From Erigeron canadensis (Eukaryota; Streptophyta; Magnoliopsida; Asterales; Asteraceae), in contig NC_057765.1 of the NCBI RefSeq assembly GCF_010389155.1, positions 25,484,980 through 25,548,979 of the forward strand: a stretch of 64,000 nucleotides of DNA. Direction: 5' to 3'. The notes under the pieces are model-generated. The model did not search any database, was not told where the DNA came from, and saw only the letters and a program-made list of their open reading frames with translations. This document shows, piece after piece, positions 11,317 to 21,605 of this stretch. Numbering within the stretch: the stretch's first letter is position 1; each line of letters starts with the position of its first letter. Both the position numbers and the translations under genes were made by a program.

Positions 11317-14300
11317 TTAAAGTGAAGTGGAGGTATAAATCGCATCATCTGGCTTGTTTTCAAGCAACGGTATTATGTCTGAGTGCTTGGTAGAGGTCCC
11401 TAGATTCTCGTTGTCTTTATTGTATCTGTCTGCACTATGAACAAAAATGTCTGCAGAATCAAAATGCAACAAAGAAACATGAGACTAAGAATGCCACTTG
11501 GCAATTTCAACCACTTCATCCTCATTACATGTCTATTCAATGTTTAGTACAGGTGTATTGACCGACTCAAATATCTATGACTCCAAATAATGAAAAGCCT
11601 AATGATCAAATATCATTTATAACTTGCAAAGATAAGGATGGAAAGATACATAAAATGTTGGCATAGTTTTACAAAAACTAATAAAACATTATAACACCAT
11701 ACCTATGAACCATATTCCAGATGCCAAAAAAAATAATGAAATTAGGATCAGAAAGGATGTCCTCCAGTTGTCAACTTTGTCCTGTGTAAGAAATACAGAA
11801 ATTTGCTTTTATATTGCATGTGAAACAAGTCCCAAAATGATATTGAACATATAACTTGAGGTAGATCTAGGTTCAAGGTGTGTATTCTCTACTGATTAAC
11901 AGAGTAAAAGATGTAAAAAGGAAGAAATTGTTTTTGTATCAGATTATATATTTATTTGCAAATATACTTGATCCACAAATATATTGTCAAAAAAAAAAAG
12001 AAAAGAAAAATTATCAATATCTGGAGTACATTGCTTCGGGTCTATCCAGCCTTAACCATTTCAACCCTTACAAACTACCCTTTCCGATATGAACCTTTAT
12101 TACATGACCCATTTTGACCAGTTAATCAACCCATCCATTATGTCACCTCTAGCCATATGGCAGGAACCAAAAGACAAACCTGGAGTATCCCAACAAGCGG
12201 AGAAGATGGCACATCACCAAAGATGTGAATAGACACTGTTGACATAGCCATAGCTAATGGTCGTAAACTTGGTTTAACAGTATGGAGATTAACAAAATTC
12301 GTAGGAACCTGCATGGATACAATGTACTTCTCAAATCGGAGTAACAAATATTATAAATAATGCACACCAAAGTTATAACAAAATAATTACCACAACGGCA
12401 AGAATGAAAATCTCCCCAATAACATAGAGAACCATGAAAACGTACAAGTTACTGGAAAAAAAGGCACTAAAGCAAAATACTGCTCCAAGGAACGTTGTTG
12501 CAGAAAGTAGCTGCAAATTGTAAGCAAATACAAAACACAGATTTTTGGCTCAATTTTCAAGATATTGGGTAAGTAGTCAAAGTTACACAATATTCAGATT
12601 CTCAATGTACACTTTGAAGTAGAGTGGCAAAAATGACCAGGTCAGGTGGTTTGGGTAGATAGTCAAAACAGATAATTTATAAGGTATGCGTTGAAACAGG
12701 TTGTGTTGTATATCAATACAAAATGCTTTCATTTTTTATTTTTTTAATGAAACACATTTTGCGCAACGTTCATATTTTTAGTTTTTAAATCTGTGTAACC
12801 ATATAAATTTTGATTTCATGTGACCTCTTCTGACCTTGGCCCAAAAGGCTTTTTCTTATATTACCAATTTGAACAATTAGAGATAAAACTTAACCCCAAT
12901 CAACCCATCAAGATATATATATGGGTCAAACTTGCCACCTCCAACTTGAAGATTTTATGAATGTCCAAAGTCGCCACAATATATAATAGGCATCTCTACC
13001 TTAAAAGCATTAGGTACAGTGGCATTCATGCGATCCAAGATAATACTCCCCCCCAATGTCCCCACAGTTCCACCAGTTATTGCCATTCCTCCATATAAGA
13101 TATCGGCATTGTTCTGTGGAAGATGAAAGATTCAGATGAAAAACTTGACAGCTTTCTTCTTTGTTTTTTTTTTTTTTTTTTTTTTTTTTGGGGGGGGGTA
13201 TATCACATTGAAATGTATCATTTCTAACACAAACCAAATATCAAAGTAAAAGTCATATGGGCTTACCATTTGATATATACTATACCCAGCCTTTGGTGCC
13301 CAGTATGTATATGCACCAAAGACAAACGTAAAAGAAACATAACCTAGAACATTGATCACGTATATCTTCTCGTGCAAAAGAGCTTGTATATCTAGCCAAA
13401 ATCTGGATAACTGTGTAGATGTAAATGAAAGGTAGCTGCAACAAAATAAATCGAAATTAACGGTTTTAAACCACATATCATTGATTTTATAAAATGAGAG
13501 TTCTATATAATGTTATTGCTTTGAGAAATACCTGGAATGTTCTTTGGAGCTATCGTCAGGAAGATCCTCATTCAATGACGTTGGGAACCTCTTATCGGTT
13601 GACATACCTATATGGATAAGAACTCGTCAAACAATGGTGCAAACCAATATTCTGTTTATATTATAATTGAAAAATTGATAGAAAATGTACCTTTCATATG
13701 CAAAGGTTTCATTGTAAAACCCAAAATAGCAAATGGCAGCATTATCATTGCCTCAATTAAAAATGCAGAACGCCAACCTAAACTAGCTCCAACCTATGAA
13801 ACAGAGAACAACAGCCATTAAGTTTAACTTAATAAGGTCAAAATAGATTATTTGAGTAATCATCAAAGCCCAAAAAAAAGGATCAGGTACATACCAGTCC
13901 TCCATAAACATAACCGACCGCAACTCCAATTGAAGGGCACATGTAGAGTATTCCCAGCCATGCTGCTCTCTGAGGAACAAATGGATAAATCTACTAGGTA
14001 TGGAACCTGATTTCATATTGTCGAAAACTAAGACATACTAGGTGCCATATCTATTTTCATGTGTATTTTAAAAACCAAAAGTTGCATTTTTCAAACAGCA
14101 TTTACGTCCAGATTATAGTTCTGTTCAAAAGATGGTTTTTTAGAAACATACCACATAAGAGTAGAATGGAGATTAAAAGCACAAAACGTATACAAATGTC
14201 GGGTAGTTACCAAGAGAGAAAGAGAACCTGATCTACAGGAGCATTGTCATCAATGAATGGAGCAGCAAGACTTATGAAAGAAGCTTCACCAACACCAACT

Positions 14301-16414
14301 AGCCTGAAAACAGCAATATTTAAGTGACGCTAAAAACTACAATGAGAAGTCACATGTTACAAAAGTCTATGGTATTCGAAGTAGCCAACTCACATCCGGC
14401 ATATTGTTAAAGACCAAAAGTCAATTGATAACCCACAACCGGCTGCAGCAAGAGTCCATACCGACAATCCAACTCCAATAAGCCTAAAAGCATTGATGCT
14501 GCATATATAAACTCACAATTAAACTATTTTGACCGAAAATGTATCATGATAGAAATTACAAAACATATTAAAAATACCAAAGCATACAACATAGTAGAAC
14601 CCATTAATAAAGTTTTTTAACAAGCTCAATTTATATAAATTGTATCTATCATTAGATCAAAAAATCCCTTCAGATATCATATTACTTATGTAAACAAAAA
14701 CTTTCAACGGACATCTATATAAGCACATAATCATTTTAATATGATAATGGAAAAGGAGAAAGGAGGTTCGAATCTGTCGTGTCAAATGTCAATCTGCTTA
14801 CTTTGACCATGACCCATTTTAAAAACGATACCCTTTACATGCTGCTTAATTGGTCATGCAGCCTGATACCTATTTTGACCCATCACAAAATCTGCAAAAC
14901 CCACCCATTTTGTCACTAACAGGTTTCTAGGCCCCAATTATAGTATTTACGATATGCCTTTACATGTATGACTATCGTACCATCTCCTTAGTTTGATATG
15001 GCTGATATGTTTAGGGTATTAGTTAACATGCTAGATCACTATCGGAGACGAGACGATTTCTTTCAAAAGCAGACTGAACCTTTATTATATTCATATTTCG
15101 GTTGATCTGTCAAGCATAAACCTTATATGTTTGAAGTCCCCAGCCAAACAGCAGTGAAGCGTATAAAATAAAACTTTTTAAATTAAACATTGTTTAGGTG
15201 CAGGCAGTGAATAAGATACCAAATCCTAAATCACCACTACAAGAACATCAGGTAGTGGAAGGGACATTTGACACTAGTCCACCAAACCATCAGGTAGAAC
15301 CACTACCAGAACATCTGTTTGAAGAAACATTTAATGCTTACACACGTAAGATAATTATGTCATTAACGATTCACCACCACCATTTGTACATAGAGCAAGC
15401 TCATGCACTACAGTTGGATTACATTGCACTTGAGTACTATTTGACAAAGATGCCACCGGAGTTTGCCCGTATATCATACTTTTCTCAAAAATCTAATGTA
15501 ACAGATATACATATTAAGTGGTTGTTAGCAAATTAGCGTAAAACATTTTGGTATCTGTTTAAAGGGTAGGGTAAATATTTATTGTAGAATAACTACCTCT
15601 TGGCCAATGATGCAAATATGGGAGAAGCCACAAGAAGCCCAACCTTGTAAGCTGATGAAATAACACCATCTCTAAAATTGGTCAAATCAAAATCACCCCT
15701 GTAAAAGAGTGAAAATAAAGAAATCATCTGACCCATGATGTTAAACAAAAACAGAACACATTTTAGAAACAAAACTTACTGAATTCCACTACCATCAGAG
15801 CACACACCACTTTCCGTGCAACTTCTTGGACTCCCATTTACACCATTACTTGTCATTGCTCCTTGATCCACAAAATTCACTATGTAGATGGCACAAAATA
15901 CTACAAGTACCCTGTGCATATAGAATTGTAAGTCCCACGAGATCATATTACACTCAAAACTAATTACTGTAATAATATTGTAAAGACCAGTCAGCCCACT
16001 TTGCATATAGGCATGATAGAAAGGACTGATTCACATCCATCTCAATGCAGAAGTAAGTTGTGTTTAGTAACGGAATGGACAAGGTAATGGAATGAATATG
16101 ATGGGTGACATGAGCCACTACAGCCACTACAATCCTAATGTCCATCGTTAAGTACTGGTCAAAAATGTTGGTACTTCATGGAATAAGTAAAAAAAAATAC
16201 TCTATTAATAAACAAGTTAGCATATACAGCGACATGATGCTTGGTTCAAATTTACAATATAATGAGAAATTGACATACATGTGATTTGCCACAATACTAT
16301 AGCAAGACTTGTTCTTTAGGTAGGTCAAAAAAAAAAAAGAAGTATCTACCTTTTAGGAGTGAACCAAGAAGGGGCTAAAGCCTCATCAGATAAAGCTGTT
16401 GTATCCGTAGCCAT
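11317..16414 (-). CDS. SPNS: SPNS-like MFS transporter, copy 2 (14 exons, 487 aa)
   Basis: Same family and exon plan as copy 1. Exons in transcript order: 16350-16414, 15780-15911, 15597-15698, 14394-14483, 14228-14303, 13895-13969, 13691-13793, 13532-13607, 13267-13435, 13000-13113, 12391-12510, 12180-12308, 11703-11781, 11317-11450. They total 1464 nt and are open, with all introns GT..AG. It departs from consensus at sites expected to matter: the TM1 Asp-Arg pair is D37-Q38 (FVDQGAMTS), N31 is Y, and SAFMVGLL has become SAYKVGLL (Y83, K84), placing a lysine in a membrane segment. Exon 9 reads TFVFGAYTYWAPKAGY, and the exon 13/14 junction codon gives D444 where the others have G. Exon 12 keeps the consensus IHIFGDVPSSPLVG. 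It may be expressed but altered in transport. Intron 9 contains a long T-run followed by a G-run. Confidence 0.87.
15198..15536 (+). other. antisense open stretch in intron 3 of copy 2
   Basis: A 112-codon plus-strand open frame lies inside intron 3 of copy 2. The homologous intron segments of copies 1, 4 and 5 (about 7380-7830, 31500-31900, 44300-45270) are interrupted by stops and indels in this frame. It resembles no family I recognise. It is probably old transposon-derived text, carried by all copies since before the duplications, that happens to be open here. Confidence 0.25.
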
Positions 16415-16502
16415 CTCTCTATCTGTATCTGTGTCTCTATCTCTATAGGCTTTTGTAATTTCTTAAACTCCTTCAAGTTCCTTATTATAAACCTTTCTCC
16501 GC
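16415..16502 (-). other. 5'UTR part of exon 2, copy 2
   Basis: GA-rich leader between the splice acceptor (minus strand TTCAG ending at 16503) and the ATG at 16414. It matches the leaders at 8702-8783, 32793-32874 and 46890-46959. Confidence 0.65.
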
Positions 16503-16964
16503 CTGAACACTATATATATATATATACACATAAAGCTCAAATTCATGAGCATTATTGAATTTGCATAGTTTTTAGGACAAATTGCCAAAATACAACTATT
16601 TATTGGGATTTTACGTACACACACATTGACAAAAATTGTTACATCACTTAACCTTTCACCAAACTCTCCATTTTTATGTTCAATATTGTTAGTCATTTTC
16701 TGTTTTCAAGCTCCCCTTTATATAACAAATTGCACCTTACACTCCTTTTCACGCGCCAACACGTACATTTTTGGTAGCGATAAGCAGATAAGTAATTGGA
16801 AATACATTCAACTCTAATGCAAACATATATTTATTGTATGTACACATTTGCTGACATGACATCTATACATCCGATCACCTGGCATCTAATAAAGCAAAAA
16901 AAATACCAACTGATACTTCAGTAGCAATATGTGAAAATTGAATATACAAAAGGGGAGAGTTTAC

Positions 16965-17012
16965 CAGTGGAGAGCGCTCTTCGCGGGGGACACCACCAAC
17001 CAACTGTATGTA
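16965..17012 (-). other. 5'UTR exon 1, copy 2
   Basis: Conserved UTR block (minus strand GTTGGTTGGTGGTGTCCCCC...) ending at a GTAAAC donor at 16964. The 5'UTR intron is about 460 bp, the shortest of the four copies. The upper limit is approximate. Confidence 0.6.
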
Positions 17013-17019
17013 TATATAT

Positions 17020-17075
17020 ATATATACATTATATTACATACGGAGTATATAAATAGGAAGAGGTTCACGTGAAAA
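17020..17075 (-). promoter_or_regulatory. core promoter, copy 2 (G-box + TATA-like)
   Basis: CACGTG at 17066-17071 is followed on the minus strand by CTATTTATATACTCC and then the UTR exon. This is the same layout as copies 1 and 4. Confidence 0.55.
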
Positions 17076-17307
17076 CGCACCAAGTCTTTATATTACCACC
17101 TGCAAGTTATCTCACACCATTTCTGTATCTAATCATTTCATATATACTACTCCTATATAATACTCGTATAAACTAGTACTATAATATATAACATCTCACG
17201 TCATCGACTAAACTCAAACAAAATCTATATTCTCTCTCAAAAGTCAAAATAATATAAACATGCAAAGCATGGTGGGTTTATCACATATATAATATAACTT
17301 TATTTTA

Positions 17308-17637
17308 GGGATAATGGCATACGAATGTAAGTATGTAACCACCTATGACAAAATGTTTATGTAATGTAGTGATCTACTCGGGTGGCTATGTAATGTATGC
17401 ACTTATGTTTTTTTGGCTATACTATGTAAAATATGTACGGACCTTACATAGTATAGCAAAACAAAAAAATACATAGATACTTACATTAATTGACCCAAAT
17501 AAAGAACAAGTTCTTACATATTTTACACAGTATAGCCAATAAAAACATTGATACATACATTACATAACCACCTGAGTAGGTTACTACATTATATAATTAT
17601 TTTGTCATAGGTGGTTACATTTGTATGTCATTATCCC
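17308..17637. mobile_element. Mutator-like MITE, 330 bp, 9-bp TSD
   Basis: The element begins GGGATAATGGCATACGAATG and ends with the inverted counterpart ...CATTATCCC. The inverted repeats extend for about 40 bp (the GTAACCACCTATGACAAAAT block is present at both ends in opposite orientation), with a small internal duplication in the left arm. Both sides carry the identical 9-bp direct repeat TTTATTTTA (17299-17307 and 17638-17646), the target size typical of Mutator-like elements. No coding capacity, so it is non-autonomous. Confidence 0.88.
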
Positions 17638-17646
17638 TTTATTTTA

Positions 17647-17748
17647 TTTCTCTCTCTATCTCTATACGCATTTTTCATTTCCTAAACTTCTTCAAGTCCC
17701 TTGTTATAAACCTTTCTCTGCCTGAACACACACTGACACACATTTATA
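17647..17748 (-). pseudogene. orphan SPNS 5'UTR leader and acceptor
   Basis: This matches the GA-rich leader just upstream of the ATG in the intact copies (compare 8702-8800, 16415-16510), including the splice acceptor near 17722. No exon 1 or any other coding exon follows on its left. It is a gene 5' end whose body was lost by deletion or unequal exchange; the break lies at or near the MITE insertion site. Confidence 0.7.
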
Positions 17749-18296
17749 TCTATACTATATTATAAAGCAGATTTTCTCTAGATTTTTAACATTGAACTTA
17801 AATTTTCAATATTGATTTTAAGTGCTTTCACAAAGTGTCCCTCTTATCTATTCTATATTTATCTAAAATAACTATAATACTCTTTTGCTCTCCTCCAATT
17901 TCAACCAATCATTTTTTTTCTCTCTCCTTCATAAATCATTTTATTCTTCTAATTCATTCAAAATGTTTTATCTCAAAACCATACATCGATAAATTATAAA
18001 AATTATATGGGTGTTCTTAAAGATTCATGATCTTTCATTAGATTGGTCATTCGAAATGTAATACATTAAAAAACATTTTCTTTTTATTTTCAACTAAGAA
18101 GTTAATAACGTAAAACTGACCTACCTTTCTATTCATTATTTAAGTATGTCTACTTGAAATACTTATAATATTCATAATGAAATCAATTTACATCTACTTT
18201 AACTCCTGAACTACCCCTTATCAATAACCTATAATACTCGCTGATGCCACCACCACTCATAACCGCGGTTGCATCGTGCGGGTAGTCTATCTTTTT
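17749..18296 (+). mobile_element. Helitron-like non-autonomous element 1
   Basis: It starts TCTATACTATATTATAAAGC after an A, a typical plant Helitron 5' end. Near 18262-18290 it has a short hairpin (CCGC...GCGG) followed by GGGTAGTCTAT, like a Helitron 3' end although the expected CTRR terminus is imperfect. Its first 300 bp match 18689-18985. No Rep/helicase gene is present. Confidence 0.55.
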
Positions 18297-18683
18297 AAGG
18301 CATATTTTTCTTTTAAACTTCAAATCTATTCTATTCTTAATACACTCAAAATAAATCTTAAACTACCCCATACCGAGATTAAACCCTGGACTTTACGTTA
18401 AGAGATAAAGAGTCTCTACCACATGTAGGCTAACCACAAAACGATTAAAAGCTTTTAAGAATAAACAAGTTTCTTTCTTTTCTTTTTTTGGTAATGACAA
18501 TATTTAGCATACACGATTGTATACTTCAATATAAAAAGTTGAAAATAACTATTAAAAACCAAGCCTGCTAAGCAAGTTCTACTTGGCTCAATACAAGAAC
18601 CTGCTAAAGTTTACCCTGAATGTGAGTTCAAGTTGAGTTGAAGCAAGAATTACTTAATTGAAGTTCAACCAGCTTTCAGCACT
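18053..18683. repeat. 620-bp direct repeat (left copy)
   Basis: Near-identical to 20498-21117, at an offset of about 2.44 kb. It includes the 3' half of the Helitron-like element and the SPNS downstream flank (the text around AAGCAAGAATTACTTAATTG). The pair marks a local duplication. Confidence 0.85.
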
Positions 18684-18688
18684 AATAA

Positions 18689-19147
18689 TCTATATTATAT
18701 ATATATAAAGCAGATTTGTTCTAGATTTTCAATATTGAACTTAAATTTTCAATATTGATTTTAAGTACATCCCCAAAATGCTCTCCTATCTATTCTATAT
18801 TTACCTAAAATAACTATAATACTCTTTCTCTTTCCTCAAATCTCAACCAATTACTTTTTTTCTCTCTCCTGCATAAATCATTTTATTCTTCTAATTCATT
18901 CAAAATGTTTTATCTCAAAAATCGTACATCGATAAATTATAAAAATTATATGGGTGTTCTTAAAATTTCATACTTTTTCATTAGAGTGGTCATTCGATAT
19001 ACTTTCGACGAATTTTTAAATCCGATGGCAGAGCCTGTACGCATTAGGGCGGAGCCCGTCATGTTGATCACCCCATCACCACCACCGTCGTCGTCGCCAT
19101 TACATCAACACTCCGCTATCACCGCTGCAACGTGCGGGTACCGTTTT
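18689..19147 (+). mobile_element. Helitron-like non-autonomous element 2
   Basis: It starts TCTATATTATATATATATAA and runs parallel to element 1 for about 300 bp. It then diverges into a GC-richer stretch and ends near a hairpin (CCGCTGCAACGTGCGG) followed by GTACC. Just after it the SPNS 5' flank resumes (ATACATAAAGCTCAAATTCA, as at about 16525). The exact 3' end is uncertain. Confidence 0.5.
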
Positions 19148-20497
19148 CGTGAATACATAAAGCTCAAATTCATGGACATTGTTGAAATCGCATAGTTTTT
19201 AGGACAAACTGTTGAATTAAAATAAAAGAAACACAATTATTTATTGTCAACAAAGGGTGCATAAAATGCATGTACCAATAGAAAGTTTAAAATTTAACTT
19301 CTCCCACTTAAAGAAAAAATGTGCCAAAATATTGGGATTTTACCCACATTGTCAAAAAATGTTATCTCACTTTACCTTTCATCAACCTCTCCATTTTTAT
19401 GTTCAATATTAATTGTTAAGTAATTTTCTGTTTTCAAGCTCCTCTGTATATGAGAAAGGGTACTTTACACTCCTTTTCAGATGCCAATACACGTACATTT
19501 TAGATAGTAATAACTAATAAGTGTTTGTAAATATACCTTAACTTTAATGCAAAGACATACTAATAACTAATGTATGTATGTTCTTGCTTACATGGCGTCT
19601 ATATACGTAGCCACATAAGCGAAAAAATATCACATGATACTTACGAGACCTATATTTGAAACTTGAATACACAAATAAATTGAACAACACTTAAATCTGA
19701 AAACATATTATAAATTTCACGTTACAGTAGTATAATACTACTATAAACTAGTACTAAAATATATAAAATCTCAAGTCATTGTCTAAAATCTTATGAAAAT
19801 CATTGTCTAAAACCTTAAGAAAATCATGCAAAATCTATATTATCTTTCAAAATACTGTAGCATAAACATGCAAAGCATGGTAGATTTTCTCTTAAAATAA
19901 CAAGATACATCACTTCCCCAAGGCATAAACATAATAATATTATATACTTATTTCTTATCAAGTAACACAGATTAATTAAATAGATTCATACTCTTGTTAA
20001 AGGATAACCAAGTATCTTTGCTAAAATAGGGAAGTTAATCATGATGTGTTTAAGGTTAATGGCTTGTGAGCATATAGGTTCATATATCTCAACCCATTCA
20101 GTCTATTGTGTCAAAGAGTTAACCTCAATATCATGGCATATGCATATCTTGGAAATGTTGGAGATGGCTAGAATCGGCAATGAGCAAAGCCCGGTTAGAC
20201 CACTACTGGAATGAGCCAAAAGTTGATTTTCAATCCAAAGTAAACGGTTAATCAACGGAAAATCTTTGGAAAAGAGAAAAGAGTTCATCTCAAACTCAAC
20301 GCATTTAAAGCCTTAAATGAATTGAATCGCACTCCCCGATTTAATTTCTCTATTGATATGCAAGCAACCCATAAATAATCTTAAATCATCTTTTGCTCAT
20401 GATCGAATTCCCTTCTCGTTTAAAAAGGGTTTTTCAACTCAAGCAAAGTCTTTCGAATTTGTTCAAAAGTTTTATAACGTACAATTTTAACACGTAT
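19148..20497. repeat. orphan SPNS upstream region and spacer
   Basis: 19148-19950 is similar to the non-coding DNA upstream of exon 1 in the intact copies (the TTGCATAGTTTTTAGGACAA-type block, CTCCATTTTTATGTTCAATATT, and the AAACATGCAAAGCATGG motif). Neither the G-box promoter nor the UTR exon is found in it. 20290-20400 matches the spacer at 10390-10500. No gene. Confidence 0.6.
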
Positions 20498-21117
20498 TGA
20501 AATGTAATACATTATATAAAACATTTTCTTTTTATTTTCAACTAAGAAGTTAATAACGACCTACCCTTCTATTCATTATTTAAGTATGTCTACTTGAAAT
20601 ACTTATAATATTCATAATGAAATCAATATACATCTACTTTAGCTCCTGAACTACCCCTTATCAATAACCTATAATACTTGGTGACGCCACCACCACTCAT
20701 AACCGCGGCTGCATCGTGCGGGTAGTCTATCTTTTTAAGGCATGTTTTTCTTTTAAACTTCAAATCTATTCTATTCTTAATACACTCAAAATAAATCTTA
20801 AACTACCCCATACCGAGATTAAACCCTGGACTTTACGTTAAGAGATAAAGAGTCTCTACCACATGTAGGCTAACCACAAAACGATTAAAAGCTTTTAAGA
20901 ATAAACAAGTTTCTTTCTTTTCTTTTTTTGGTAATGACAATATTTAGCATACACGATTGTATACTTCAATATAAAAAGTTGAAAATAACTATTAAAAACC
21001 AAGCCTGTTAAGCAAGTTCTACTTGGCTCAATACAAGAACCTGCTAAAGTTTGCCCTGAATGTGAGTTCAAGTTGAGTTGAAGCAAGAATTACTTAATTG
21101 AAGTTCAACCCGCTTCC
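20498..21117. repeat. 620-bp direct repeat (right copy)
   Basis: Partner of 18053-18683. Here it leads without a break into the normal downstream flank of the copy 3 pseudogene, so this is probably the original position. Confidence 0.85.
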
Positions 21118-21342
21118 AGCACTAATTACACATATATGAGTATTTACATTTAACGGACTGAAAACTTGATAAGAGCTTGAGTCGGGTTGTTTGCATATTG
21201 GATCTAACCCTGTCCAACCATGATAAATGAAAGGTCATATACCTGCTGAGGTTTACACATAGTCTGCCAGTAGAATGTTACAACACAAAAAGGAAAACTT
21301 CCATTGAGTTGAAAACAACAATGACAGGGGATGCTGTACATT

Positions 21343-21559
21343 GATTTTTTTTTTAAAACGGGCGTATTTTGCGGGTGGTTTGTCAAACAAGTTTTGGCAA
21401 AAAAAAAAAATTATGAACCGGGTAAACCGGTAGTGGCATTACCGGGTTCAAAAAAGTCACCCGAAACCGGTATTGGCAATACCGGGTTCAGAAATGAATC
21501 TCGAGACCGGGTTTGCCATTATCGGTCTCCCATGAATGTCCATTTCAAAAAAAAATTCC
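21343..21559. mobile_element. 217-bp insertion with 10-bp flanking repeat
   Basis: In the copy 3 downstream flank the sequence GCTGTACATT occurs at 21333-21342 and again at 21560-21569. The other copies have it once (for example 39743-39752), so the 217 bp between are an insertion with a 10-bp target duplication. It begins with a T-run after GA, ends with an A-run, and contains partial tandem units around ACCGG...ATTACCGGGTTC. The element class is not recognised. Confidence 0.7.
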
Positions 21560-21605
21560 GCTGTACATTTGGTTCGTCTTGAATATATCATGCATCAATT
21601 CATGC

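Noticed and set aside
17749..18296. Firm Helitron call with exact ends
   Set aside because: The 5' TC end and 3' hairpin fit, but the CTRR terminus is not clean, so the limits are left approximate.
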